Origin: an uncultured Desulfobulbus sp.
GTDB taxonomy: Bacteria > Desulfobacterota > Desulfobulbia > Desulfobulbales > Desulfobulbaceae
Direction: 5' to 3'
Assembly (NCBI RefSeq): GCF_963664075.1
Contig: NZ_OY760916.1
Location: 4,188,710 to 4,252,709, forward strand
DNA: 64,000 nucleotides
A program made the translations under genes and the position numbers. This document shows positions 45,406-54,398 of this stretch, one piece after another; position 1 is the stretch's first letter, and the number at the start of each line of letters is the position of its first letter. A model generated the notes under the pieces. It was not told the DNA's origin. It was given only the letters and a program-made list of their open reading frames with translations, and did no database searches.

Positions 45406-47766
45406 TTATTTCGTTGAAATTTTTTGGTGATACAGCACCAGGCAGAGCACAATCAGCAGATGAATTTCTTTGCCTGTGGCCTCATCTGCCAAAAGGCGGC
45501 AACCGGTCTCACGGATGAAAAGGGCGGTTGGTGCTGGACCTATAAGCTGTTCTTTTAAGGCTGTTGCTGGAGGATTGTTTTGCCCGTCAAAATGGAGCCC
45601 ATCTTCGACCAGGGTGTCCAGCCCATTGTCCATATGCAGGTGGCAGAGGTCATCGCGATAATACTGCTCGGCCATTTGATTGAATTCTCTGCTTTTTATA
45701 TGCATTGGGTCGGTTACATTTCCGCTTTTACTTAAAATTTTTGCTGTCAGTTGATCAGCAGCAGATGGATTTTTCCCTTGGATCATAGCTTCCAGACGAT
45801 CAAAGAGGGAATGTCGTTCAGCTTGGGGACAGAGGCACTTTTCCTCGCTTCGGAGAATGTCCAGACATGCCTGTTGATAGGCGTTGATTTGAATGCGAAC
45901 GTAACCTCGGTAGCGACGGCTGGGGCGTTTTCGCTCTACTTTGCTGAGGATTCGTTGAAGCAGTCGGTTTTTGGTGTGAGCGCGAATAAAGACAGTGGGC
46001 AGACCTATGGCTGAGGCAAAAAAAATCTGCCGACGTTCACTTTCCGTGCAGGGATCATCGGGAATGTCGGCATGGGTGATAAGGCCTTCAAGCACCCAGC
46101 GATAGCTCATGGCAGTGACCAGTGTCTGGAGGTTGACTGCCATGCACAAACTTGTGTTCAGGTCAGGAAAGAGGGAGTAATGGCGGCCTTCAAAGCCAGA
46201 AAAACCATAGTTCGCCAAATCACGCATGCGATAGGGCAGGTAGATGGCCATCCGGCTATCAAATACCCCCATCTCACTCAGATCTCTTTTCAGACGATCA
46301 TGGTTACCCAATTGACCATTAAGTGCCGGACTTTGTTCAACACTCTGCAGGGCTATCAGGTAATCAATGAGCCTGACATCGGGGAGATAATCACCTCGTA
46401 GTCCAAGCAGGGTCGAGGTCAGTCGGTCCAGCCAGAGGGGGCCCACAGGAGTGAAGCTATGCCCGCAAAAACGCAGATCCGCCTTTTTTTTCCAACGACG
46501 CCAGAGCATGCGTAAATGCGTGTAATCAAGTTCATGGGGTAAATATCCCAGCACTTTTTCAGGGTGAAAATCACTGAACCCGAAACGATGGGGAGCGGCA
46601 GAACAGGTTGTCACAAAGAGGGGGAGAAAATGCTCCACGATTTTAATCACCAGATCGCCATAATACTTCTCAATTAAGGTACCATTTATCTGGCCATAGG
46701 CTTGACTCAGTACCTTGCTTCCCAGGGTGATATGGGTTCCATTGTTGGCTAGAGAGGTAGAAGAGGTATTGGGCAGGACCACCAGGTTATTGATAATGAT
46801 CCCTGCTTCTTTGAGTTTGGCGATGGTATTGAGCTGGCTGCGGGAAAGAGTCCGGTGGCACAGGCCCATGTAGTCTTTTTTACTTTCTCCCTTTTGCCAG
46901 CCCGAGAGGCAAGGGTTGAGAAAGAGTTCGCGGTAAAATTGATCAGAGATCAGATCATTGAGTTTTTTTTGTCGCGAAGGAGGGTTGGGGGCCATGTACA
47001 TGCGGCAGGTCTGCCCATGTTCTTTGAGTAGCAATGCATGGTTGGCATAGTGAATGAGCAGTTGCAGAAAGAAAAACCGGCGGCTGGTTTCGCGCGCAGT
47101 CTCCCGGCCGGGCAGTTCTCCATTTTTGCCTTGGCTGAGGGTAAAGCTACAGATCTCAGGAGACGAGTTATCGCTGATGAGATGTTCCATCAACCGCTCG
47201 CCAATCACTTTGAGTTGGATTTTGGCGTTGTGTTCAGATGGCTGCCATGCCCCTATGGCTTGAGCCAAGGATATTTTCAGCAGGTAACTTACCGGCACAC
47301 GGAGCCAAGGTTCTCCCTTTTTGTCAAAGAGGAACTGGTCTGTGTCTTTTCTTTGGGGACCTTTGGGATCGTTTTTATCGGCGAGCAGATCCTTATGGAG
47401 AATAGATAAGGCGTACTCACCCAGACAGCTGAGAGGAAAGCGAACCCATGAGTTTTCCCAGGTGGCGGTTTTTTCTTGATCAAGAAAGCTGTTGAGCTCG
47501 GCAAGTTGATGGGGGGTAAGATCACCTCGGCCGGCACGGGCCTGAAGGTTTTTGTAGTAGTTTGAATCAACCAGGGAGATGGCCAGGTCGACTTCGGTCT
47601 TGCTCCCATCTACGGCAACCTGAAACTCATTTTCAAGGCCAACGGTTGTATCAGTGCCGTTAAAAGGGAGTTTTTTGAGATGATCTGGAAGATCAACTCG
47701 AAATTGTTCGGCTTTCAGGGCCGCTTGGGTAAGGCTACTGTGAAAAGAGGGAGGAAGTCTGGTCAT
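45406..47766 (-). CDS. Large protein of unknown function linked to psd
   Basis: A 786-residue cytoplasmic protein; the start MTRLPPSFHSS was chosen over an adjacent GTG. Near the N-terminus it has TDTTVGLENEFQVAV, a pattern reminiscent of the first strand of glutamate-cysteine ligase-type carboxylate-amine ligases (G-E-E-F), but I cannot confirm the fold. Other visible features are NNGTHITLGSKVL, HRFGFSDFHPEKVLGYLP and RRYRGYVRIQINAYQQACL. The final 25 residues are hydrophobic (EIHLLIVLCLVLYH). The gap to psd is only six bases, implying joint expression and perhaps a role in phospholipid modification. Confidence 0.75.
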   Translation of the reverse strand: MTRLPPSFHSSLTQAALKAEQFRVDLPDHLKKLPFNGTDTTVGLENEFQVAVDGSKTEVDLAISLVDSNYYKNLQARAGRGDLTPHQLAELNSFLDQEKTATWENSWVRFPLSCLGEYALSILHKDLLADKNDPKGPQRKDTDQFLFDKKGEPWLRVPVSYLLKISLAQAIGAWQPSEHNAKIQLKVIGERLMEHLISDNSSPEICSFTLSQGKNGELPGRETARETSRRFFFLQLLIHYANHALLLKEHGQTCRMYMAPNPPSRQKKLNDLISDQFYRELFLNPCLSGWQKGESKKDYMGLCHRTLSRSQLNTIAKLKEAGIIINNLVVLPNTSSTSLANNGTHITLGSKVLSQAYGQINGTLIEKYYGDLVIKIVEHFLPLFVTTCSAAPHRFGFSDFHPEKVLGYLPHELDYTHLRMLWRRWKKKADLRFCGHSFTPVGPLWLDRLTSTLLGLRGDYLPDVRLIDYLIALQSVEQSPALNGQLGNHDRLKRDLSEMGVFDSRMAIYLPYRMRDLANYGFSGFEGRHYSLFPDLNTSLCMAVNLQTLVTAMSYRWVLEGLITHADIPDDPCTESERRQIFFASAIGLPTVFIRAHTKNRLLQRILSKVERKRPSRRYRGYVRIQINAYQQACLDILRSEEKCLCPQAERHSLFDRLEAMIQGKNPSAADQLTAKILSKSGNVTDPMHIKSREFNQMAEQYYRDDLCHLHMDNGLDTLVEDGLHFDGQNNPPATALKEQLIGPAPTALFIRETGCRLLADEATGKEIHLLIVLCLVLYHQKISTK

Positions 47767-47907
47767 AATCACTCAAGGTAAGGGGCTACTTATAGATAGT
47801 GCCCATGAACTTACCGAGGGATTATTAGATTGAGGCTATGATGTGATCAGGATTGTATCTGTGGCGTGTATGGTTTGATCTGCAGAAAAAGTCTTGAGAG
47901 GGACAAC

Positions 47908-48423
47908 TTAAAACAGCGATGGAGGCTTTCCATCAATAAACTCCGCACCGGCCCTATTGTTGATGAGGCTGGTGATACGAATTCGTCGAATCATCGAGCT
48001 TCCTGCACCAGAGCGATATTTAAGACGCAACTCTTTATTGGTTGAGATGGTCCGGGTGTATTGGGGGGGGATATTAAAGCCGACCCCACCCAGAGAAATA
48101 TCACAGAGGTAAACCGGACACTCTCTTCCCTTGTCCAGAAGCAGAAATCCCTTGCCGCAAGTGGATTCCCGTGCGTAGACTCGGTGGTTGAGATTGTACA
48201 TGGTGGACATACCACAGGGACAACGAATGCTTTTTCTGCGAAGCTTTCCGGGAACCGCCACATAGCGTCGTTTTTTACAACTCGGGCAGGTAACTCGGAT
48301 TCGTCCATCTTTGACTGTACAGGTTTGGGTACGACCTCGCATACCATTGTATCCTTCAATGCATTTTGTTGAGGGAGCGTCTCCCTCTATATGGAGGGTA
48401 ACTCTGGGATTCAGGTTGAACAT
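47908..48423 (-). CDS. PilZ domain protein with zinc-ribbon
   Basis: A 171-residue protein. A zinc-ribbon-like part has TCPSCKKRRYV and IRCPCGMST (about residues 44-72). The following domain has NHRVYARE, KGREC-VYLCDISLGGVGFNIP and beta-strands of the PilZ type. The RxxxR and D/NxSxxG motifs that bind cyclic di-GMP are partly recognisable (DISLGG); the RxxxR is less clear. It may act as a cyclic di-GMP sensor. No operon partner is evident. Confidence 0.75.
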   Translation of the reverse strand: MFNLNPRVTLHIEGDAPSTKCIEGYNGMRGRTQTCTVKDGRIRVTCPSCKKRRYVAVPGKLRRKSIRCPCGMSTMYNLNHRVYARESTCGKGFLLLDKGRECPVYLCDISLGGVGFNIPPQYTRTISTNKELRLKYRSGAGSSMIRRIRITSLINNRAGAEFIDGKPPSLF

Positions 48424-48565
48424 CAGTCGAACATATTCAAACTATATACAAAGTAGTACATAGCCTGGTTCGGTATTTGTCAACATTGATAGCATTCTAA
48501 TTTCGCAAAAATGATGAATCCAAAGGAGATACGTGTAGGAAATGACGAAGAAGAGGGCACTCAGC

Positions 48566-49456
48566 TCAACCCAATGCTGTGTGCATCTCCTCCACTGTTT
48601 TCCAGAAAGCCTGGATGACAGGGTAGGTGAGGTGATGCTGCAAGGTGCAGGCACCAATGACAAAAGGTGTTAACTCGGGGGTGATTGAGCTGACTTTGAC
48701 TCGATTGCGTAAGGGACTTTTTTCAAGCACCAGCTCGGGCACAACTCCCACCCCGCATCCGAGTCCAACCATGGCCAAAAGTGCCTCGTTACCCGCGACC
48801 TCGGCATAGATATTAGGCTGAATGTTTTTCTCTTTGAACCAGCGGTCAATACGTATACGACTTAATCCCTGTTCGGCCAGGATCACCGGTGTACGGGGCC
48901 AGTCTATCTGGTGCTCGTTATCGAGTACGGGCAGGGTATTTTCTTGGGGAGTTATAAAAAGAAGAGGAGTGCGTACCAATTCAGTAAAAACCACAGAATC
49001 AGGCAGCTGCTCAGGTAGGGCGGCGATGGTCACCTGAGCATCACGCGCACTGAGCCGGTCCAGGGCCTCGGCCGCATCGCCTGTCTGCAGTTTAATCTGG
49101 ACCCCGGGGTGATTTTCTCGAAAACGGCCAAGAATAGCGGGAAGAATCGATGTCGCTGCCGTCACCGAACAGTAGAGAGAGAGCTCTCCATGGAGGGAAG
49201 CATCGTCACTCAAGTCCTGCTTGAGTTGGTGCCAGCGTTGTTCCATTTCCTCAGCATACTCTTTGAAAATAATGCCAGCGGGAGTCAGGCTGACCCTGCG
49301 GTTGTCACGCAGAAAGAGCTGTTTTCCCACCTCATCTTCAATGCGTTGAATGGTCCGGGTCAGGGCAGAGGGGCTGAGGTTGCAGGCACGGCTGGTGCGT
49401 CCGAAATGGAGAGAATGGGCCAGGTGATTGAAAATTTTAATGGCACGGATGTCCAT
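48566..49456 (-). CDS. ilvY: LysR-type activator IlvY
   Basis: A 296-residue LysR family regulator that in gamma-proteobacteria activates ilvC when bound to acetolactate or acetohydroxybutyrate. The winged helix at residues 1-60 reads MDIRAIKIFNHLAHSLHFGR, then ACNLSPSALTRTIQRIEDE. The effector domain starts with LHGELSLYCSVTAATSILP, very like known IlvY proteins. MDIRAIK was chosen as start by comparison with that family; an ATG six bases upstream is also possible. It is divergent from ilvC. Confidence 0.93.
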   Translation of the reverse strand: MDIRAIKIFNHLAHSLHFGRTSRACNLSPSALTRTIQRIEDEVGKQLFLRDNRRVSLTPAGIIFKEYAEEMEQRWHQLKQDLSDDASLHGELSLYCSVTAATSILPAILGRFRENHPGVQIKLQTGDAAEALDRLSARDAQVTIAALPEQLPDSVVFTELVRTPLLFITPQENTLPVLDNEHQIDWPRTPVILAEQGLSRIRIDRWFKEKNIQPNIYAEVAGNEALLAMVGLGCGVGVVPELVLEKSPLRNRVKVSSITPELTPFVIGACTLQHHLTYPVIQAFWKTVEEMHTALG

Positions 49457-49516
49457 AATCATACGGGAAAATGTGTTGATTCGTGGTATGGAACTACTTT
49501 TTGTTTATACTGGATC

Positions 49517-49568
49517 TTTGTTGCAAATATTGCAATATTCAATTGCGAATTTATCACTTTTCGCAATG
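49517..49568. promoter_or_regulatory. Candidate IlvY operator between ilvY and ilvC
   Basis: Repeated TTGCAA/TTGCGA words occur here: TTGTTGCAAATATTGCAATA, then AATTGCGAA and TCGCAATGG. The spaced arrangement resembles tandem IlvY operator halves. The ilvC ATG (49681) has GAGAGGAAAAATC upstream. Confidence 0.55.
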
Positions 49569-49680
49569 GAAAAATCGAGTATTCTGTGCAAAACAGCTGA
49601 AATTTTGTCCTGGCCTGTGACTTTCTGCCGAACTACCAGGACTTCTTCGTATATCCCCATAACATCAGAGAGGAAAAATC

Positions 49681-51156
49681 ATGGGACAGAATTACTTCAA
49701 TACTCTGCCGCTTCGTCTGCAGCTTGAAGAATTGGGCAAATGCCGTTTTATGGATGGTGCTGAGTTTGCCGATGGTGTTGAGAAGCTCAAAGGCAAGAAA
49801 ATCGTTATCGTTGGTTGCGGTGCCCAGGGACTGCACCAGGGCCTCAACCTGCGTGATTCCGGACTGGACGTGAGCTATGCCCTGCGTGATTCTGCCATCA
49901 GCGAGCAGCGTCAGAGCTGGAAAAACGCGACCAACAACGGTTTTACCGTGGGCAACTACCAGGAGATGATCCCCACCGCCGATCTGGTGATCAACCTGAC
50001 CCCGGACAAACAGCACACCAACGTTGTGACCGCAGTTATGCCGCTGATGAAAGAAGGTGCCTGTCTGTCTTACTCCCACGGTTTCAACATTGTTGAAGAA
50101 GGGATGCAGATCCGTGAGGACCTCACCGTTGTCATGGTTGCTCCGAAATCTCCTGGAACCGAGGTTCGCGAAGAGTACAAACGTGGTTTTGGTGTCCCCA
50201 CCCTGATCGCGGTTCATCGTGAGAACGACCCCAAAGGTGAAGGTTGGGATATTGCCAAGGCTTACGCCGCCGGTACCGGTGGACATCGGGCCGGTGTGCT
50301 CCAGTCTTCCTTTGTTGCCGAGGTTAAATCCGATCTCATGGGCGAGCAGACCATCCTCTGCGGTATGCTCCAGGCTGGCTCACTGCTCTGCTTTGATAAG
50401 ATGGTCAGCGAGGGCGTTGATGCCGCCTATGCTACCAAACTGATTCAGTACGGTTGGGAGACCATCACTGAAGCGCTCAAACATGGCGGTATCACCAACA
50501 TGATGGACCGTCTCTCCAATCCGGCAAAACTGCGTGCCTTCTACCTCTCCGAGGAGATCAAAGAGATTTTGGCTCCGCTTTTTGAGAAGCACATGGATGA
50601 TATCATGAGTGGCAGCTTTTCCAGCACCATGATGGAAGATTGGGCAAACGATGATAAAAACCTGCTGACCTGGCGCGCTGCCACCGCTGAGACCGGCTTT
50701 GAGAAAACCGATGCGACCACTGCCGAGATCAGCGAGCAGGAGTACTTTGACAACGGTATCCTCATGATCGCCATGGTCAAAGCCGGTGTTGAGCTTGCCT
50801 TTGACACCATGGTTTCCGCCGGTATCAAAGAGGAGTCCGCCTACTACGAGAGTCTGCACGAGGTTCCGCTGATCGCCAACACCATCGCTCGCAAGAAACT
50901 CTACGAGATGAACGTGGTTATCTCCGATACCGCCGAGTACGGCAACTACCTCTTCGCTCACAAAGCTGTTCCCATGCTGGCCGACTTCATGAAAACCGTT
51001 GGCACCGATGTGATCGGAAAAGGTATGTCTGTCAAAGATAATACCGTGGACAACGTCGAGCTGATCGAAGTCAACGCTGCCATTCGCTACACCGTGGTTG
51101 AGCAGGTTGGTGAAGAGCTGCGTTCCTACATGAGCGCCATGAAGCCGATCATGTAA
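49681..51156 (+). CDS. ilvC: Ketol-acid reductoisomerase (class II)
   Basis: A 491-residue NADPH-dependent enzyme of valine, isoleucine and leucine synthesis, of the long class II type with two C-terminal knotted domains. The Rossmann motif is [18 protein letters not shown] (about residues 41-60). The substrate and metal residues lie in [20 protein letters not shown] (Asp and Glu) and the C-terminal EYGNYLFAH region. The length and the neighbouring ilvY follow the enterobacterial arrangement. Confidence 0.97.
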   Translation: MGQNYFNTLPLRLQLEELGKCRFMDGAEFADGVEKLKGKKIVIVGCGAQGLHQGLNLRDSGLDVSYALRDSAISEQRQSWKNATNNGFTVGNYQEMIPTADLVINLTPDKQHTNVVTAVMPLMKEGACLSYSHGFNIVEEGMQIREDLTVVMVAPKSPGTEVREEYKRGFGVPTLIAVHRENDPKGEGWDIAKAYAAGTGGHRAGVLQSSFVAEVKSDLMGEQTILCGMLQAGSLLCFDKMVSEGVDAAYATKLIQYGWETITEALKHGGITNMMDRLSNPAKLRAFYLSEEIKEILAPLFEKHMDDIMSGSFSSTMMEDWANDDKNLLTWRAATAETGFEKTDATTAEISEQEYFDNGILMIAMVKAGVELAFDTMVSAGIKEESAYYESLHEVPLIANTIARKKLYEMNVVISDTAEYGNYLFAHKAVPMLADFMKTVGTDVIGKGMSVKDNTVDNVELIEVNAAIRYTVVEQVGEELRSYMSAMKPIM

Positions 51157-51231
51157 TCCGTGACGGCGGGTGGCATTGAACAATAAAACAGCCCCCCGAT
51201 GAATGCTCGCGTATTCAGCAATGATCTGATG

Positions 51232-51273
51232 AAAAACGCCCCCTTGAGCCTCAGGCCAAGGGGGCGTTTTTTA
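51232..51273. terminator. Bidirectional terminator between ilvC and argP
   Basis: AAAAACGCCCCCTTG pairs with CAAGGGGGCGTTTTT around a short loop, with T residues on both strands. It closes ilvC on the plus strand and argP on the minus strand. Confidence 0.93.
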
Positions 51274-51279
51274 TTGGTT

Positions 51280-52164
51280 TTAAGTGAAAACGGACTTGGA
51301 GGTCTCCATGAGTATTTGACTCAAATGCTCCAGGGCCAAAGACTGAATATTCCAGCAATGCCAGTACAGCGAGACAGGGACAGATGCGCCGGGAGCCAGG
51401 TCGATGATTTTCCCCTGGTGCACCAGGGAGTGACTCTGTTGATCGGGAAGCATTCCATAGCCGACCCCCTCGGCAATGAAGTCGACAAATTTTTCAGAGG
51501 AGGGGAGATAATGGGTTGCCAGCTGGGGGAGTTCTCCCAAAAGCTGATAAAAGAGCTGGTGATGGACCTGATCTTCTCGATTAAAGAGGATAAACGGCGC
51601 CTTGGCACAGGTTTTCAGGCTCAGCCCCTGTTCGCCAAACCATTTTTTATGGAACTCCGAGCTGGCAAAGAGCCGGTACTGCATGGCCCCGAGTCGGGTC
51701 ACCCGGCACCCCTGCATGGCATTTTTTTGAGTGCTGATACATCCCATGACCTCACCATTTTTCAATAACCTGTGGGTCTGGTCCTGATCTTCCACCCGTA
51801 TATCCAGTAAAATCCCCTCTGCTTGCACAACCTGGGGAATCAGGTCTCCAAACCAGGTGGCCAGGCTGTCTGCGTTGATACCTAAGGACAGGGGCATCCA
51901 CTCCTGGTTGTTTCCCTGGAGAGTTTCAGTGAGCTCCTGTTCGAGTTGTCGTACCTGAAGATAATGTTTGAGGAGCTTCCTGCCAGCTTCTGTGGGCTGG
52001 GGGGGTGAGGTTCGGGCAAGGAGAATCTGGCCGCAATACTCCTCAAGTTGCTTGATCCGCTGCGAGACGGCGGATTGGGTCAGATGAAGTTCCCGGGCTC
52101 CTTTCTCAAATCCCTTTTCCTCAAGAACAACAGCCAGAGCCTGTACAAGTTTATAATCAAGCAC
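51280..52164 (-). CDS. argP: LysR-type regulator ArgP (IciA-like)
   Basis: A 294-residue LysR regulator. The winged helix has MLDYKLVQALAVVLEEKGFE and LHLTQSAVSQRIKQLEEY. Effector-domain features QWMPLSLGINADSLATWF and FNREDQVHHQLF match ArgP, which controls the arginine/lysine exporter argO according to lysine and arginine levels. It is divergent from the LysE/ArgO-type exporter gene, supporting the assignment. Confidence 0.9.
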   Translation of the reverse strand: MLDYKLVQALAVVLEEKGFEKGARELHLTQSAVSQRIKQLEEYCGQILLARTSPPQPTEAGRKLLKHYLQVRQLEQELTETLQGNNQEWMPLSLGINADSLATWFGDLIPQVVQAEGILLDIRVEDQDQTHRLLKNGEVMGCISTQKNAMQGCRVTRLGAMQYRLFASSEFHKKWFGEQGLSLKTCAKAPFILFNREDQVHHQLFYQLLGELPQLATHYLPSSEKFVDFIAEGVGYGMLPDQQSHSLVHQGKIIDLAPGASVPVSLYWHCWNIQSLALEHLSQILMETSKSVFT

Positions 52165-52290
52165 GTTTTTTTCCCCTTTTCCCCGTTCCTGGGCAGTCTC
52201 AATGTATCTTTTATTAAAATTTCTAATGTATCATTGAAACAATGAATTTTATTTAAACAACTTCTTTTTGTAAGGTGGTGGCGAACACTG

Positions 52291-52431
52291 GGGAATCTTG
52301 AATAATTGCTTTTTCTTCCAATCTCGGCGTCATGCTCAAAATTTTATCCTCGGAATATCAGGCATATGCCTGCGGTAAAATTTATCGCAATCCTTGACCT
52401 TGATTGAAAAATCTAATTATTCAAGACACCC
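52291..52431. repeat. 141-bp MITE-like element between argP and argO
   Basis: The left end GGGAATCTTGAATAATT and the reverse complement of the right end (GGGTGTCTTGAATAATT) form an inverted repeat. Its right part shares 23 identical bases with the palindrome between gyrB and gyrA. The middle has no coding capacity. It is inserted in the region where the argO promoter would be expected. Confidence 0.6.
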
Positions 52432-52466
52432 ACTGGTTGTTGTTACCACAGAAAAAGGAGTCAAAA

Positions 52467-53084
52467 ATGATGCATACAGCGGGATACAGCCTCATACTCA
52501 AGGGATTTGGTTCGGGTATGGGACTTATCGTTGCCATCGGGGCACAGAATAGTTTTGTCCTCAGTCAGGGGATTCGGAATAATTATCCGTACGTCATCGC
52601 CTTGGTCTGCATAGGCTGCGATACCCTTCTCATCACCGCTGGGGTCTGTGGGGTCGGCAATATTGTGTCGACATCACCTTTCTTGGAGCAATTTCTGGGG
52701 CTGGCCGGGGCCCTTTTTCTCTTTGTCTATGGGGGAAGGAGTTTGTTGTCTGTCTTTCGTTACGGGACTCTGCGTTGCACCCAACAGGATCAACTCAGCC
52801 TTCCTGCAGCCATCGGGACCACCTTGTCGATTACGCTGCTCAATCCTCATGTCTACCTTGATACTCTGGTGCTCATGGGAACTCTGGCAACAGCGCAGGG
52901 AGAGGAGGGGCAATGGTATTTTGCCTGGGGAGCAATCCTTGCTTCAACCTGCTGGTTCTTTATGCTGAGCTTTGGGGGAAAACGACTTGGTCCAATTTTT
53001 TCGAGTGCTTATACCTGGAAAATATTGGATGCCTGTATCTGTCTGGTCATGTGGTCCCTAGCCTATTCCCTGGTCGTTTCCTGA
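52467..53084 (+). CDS. argO: LysE/ArgO-type amino acid exporter
   Basis: A 205-residue inner-membrane protein with about six hydrophobic helices. The first helix has the family signature FGSGMGLIVAIGAQNSFVLS, and CDTLLITAG and LLNPHVYLDTLVL follow. It exports basic amino acids such as arginine or lysine. The ATG at 52467 has AAAGGAG eight bases upstream; a longer start at 52404 would use the MITE-like repeat and is less likely. Transcription is presumably activated by the divergent ArgP. Confidence 0.9.
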   Translation: MMHTAGYSLILKGFGSGMGLIVAIGAQNSFVLSQGIRNNYPYVIALVCIGCDTLLITAGVCGVGNIVSTSPFLEQFLGLAGALFLFVYGGRSLLSVFRYGTLRCTQQDQLSLPAAIGTTLSITLLNPHVYLDTLVLMGTLATAQGEEGQWYFAWGAILASTCWFFMLSFGGKRLGPIFSSAYTWKILDACICLVMWSLAYSLVVS

Positions 53085-53345
53085 GGAGGCTCCACGATAC
53101 AACAGAACAGCTGAATTCGTGAGCAGTAAAAGATGTGTTGTTCAGTGCCCACCCACCGCACGGACACAAGGGAACTGATTAGCGGCCTGTCCTTGTCTGT
53201 CCCCCACTGTCCTGTTCCTTCAGTCACCGTTAACTGAGCTCATTTTGTTGAAAACGTGCATTTTTAGTAAAAACCATTTACCCTGGAAGTCTTGATACCA
53301 GATGTGTTCGCTCCCCAAATTCCCCCAGCCCCCATCGAAACGACT

Positions 53346-53867
53346 ATGAGCAGACAATCCCTTTGCCCCTGTGAGTCCGGCCTTGACTATGATAGCTGTT
53401 GTGGTCCCCTGCTTGCCGGAGAGAGAACCGCCCCCACCGCGGAGGCGTTGATGCGCTCCCGCTACACTGCCTACACTCGAGTCGCTCTAGACTACCTGCT
53501 GAAGAGCTGGCATCCTTCCACCCGACCAGCGTCTATCGAGGTTGAGTCTATTCCCCACTGGTGTGGGCTGGAGATTCTCGATACCCATGGAGGACAAGTG
53601 GGAGACCTGGCTGGTGTTGTCGAGTTTCGGGCGACGGCACTTGGGAGTGAACGCTTAATTGTCCTCAGGGAACGCAGTCAATTTATCTTTGAGGAAGGCG
53701 CCTGGTTGTATGTGGATGGCGAATTTATTCAGGAAGAAGAACCACCCTCCTCACCGGAGCCATCTTCTGTGTCCAAGGCCGGTGCCAAAGCTAAAAAGAA
53801 AATTGGGCGGAATGATCCCTGCCCCTGTGGCAGTGGTCGTAAATACAAGAAGTGTTGCGGCCTCTAA
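53346..53867 (+). CDS. YchJ-like SEC-C motif protein
   Basis: A 173-residue cytoplasmic protein. A zinc-binding SEC-C-like motif is at each end: [17 protein letters not shown] (about residue 7) and [18 protein letters not shown] at the end. The middle is an NTF2-like domain of the YchJ family ([21 protein letters not shown], and [19 protein letters not shown]). The start at ATG 53346 is preferred over an upstream TTG at 53292. Its function is unknown, although SEC-C proteins bind zinc and often ribosomes. Confidence 0.88.
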   Translation: MSRQSLCPCESGLDYDSCCGPLLAGERTAPTAEALMRSRYTAYTRVALDYLLKSWHPSTRPASIEVESIPHWCGLEILDTHGGQVGDLAGVVEFRATALGSERLIVLRERSQFIFEEGAWLYVDGEFIQEEEPPSSPEPSSVSKAGAKAKKKIGRNDPCPCGSGRKYKKCCGL

Positions 53868-53955
53868 CCCAAAAATCTGGCAGTAGCATGACAGTAAGAA
53901 ATTTTTAATCCCCCCGTCTTTTTACGTTCCTCTTCCCCTGAACGTTCCTCGAACA

Positions 53956-53994
53956 AGGAATATTTTGGATATATTTCATACCCAAAATATTCCT
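53956..53994. promoter_or_regulatory. Perfect 12-13 bp palindrome upstream of the injection system
   Basis: GGAATATTTTGG (53957-53968) and CCAAAATATTCC (53982-53993) are perfect inverted repeats with a 13-base spacer. No T run follows, so an operator or recombination site is more likely than a terminator. The rest of 53868-54398 has no gene; it holds this palindrome, a MITE-like repeat and the sheath-gene leader. Confidence 0.45.
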
Positions 53995-54207
53995 ATTCTT
54001 TAGTCAGATAAAGTCCTGGTTCTCTTTCTCCGCTTCACGTAAGTTTTTTGTATCACAATGTAACCGCTGTTTCGCCTCGACTCTCCCTCCCCTTCAAGCA
54101 GGCTGGGGACGGGTCCGATTCCGGGCCATGACTGGTATGCGGGATATATGCAAACCAGGAATTTGTTTTTCTGGGATATCCACTGCAGCTGGCCTTCGGC
54201 CTGAAAA

Positions 54208-54365
54208 CTGTAAGCAATTAAGGGGTAATCCCTGAAAGAACTCGTATCATCGAAACTGTAAGCGGTTGCGGGGTGCCGGAGTTGCTAGGCATCGGCTTGT
54301 GCACGTATACCTGTACGTAATCAGGCCGATAACACCGCAGATTCGGTGCCCCGTGATCACTTACT
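54208..54365 (-). repeat. Copy C of the MITE-like repeat, upstream of the sheath gene
   Basis: Read in reverse complement, it contains GATCACGGGGCACCGAATCT, TTATCGGCCTG, then CAACCGCTTACAG and an end AATTGCTTACAG, in the same order as copies A and B within the transposon. The ends form an imperfect inverted repeat with GTAAGCGGTTGCGGGGTGCC. It stops only 33 bases before the sheath ATG, so it could supply or disturb the operon promoter. Confidence 0.75.
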
Positions 54366-54398
54366 GAAAACTTCTTTATCACGAGAGGGTAGACACCT

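Noticed and set aside
49633-51183. Minus-strand frames opposite ilvC
   Set aside because: ilvC is clearly coding on the plus strand at full length, and the opposite frames have no family resemblance.
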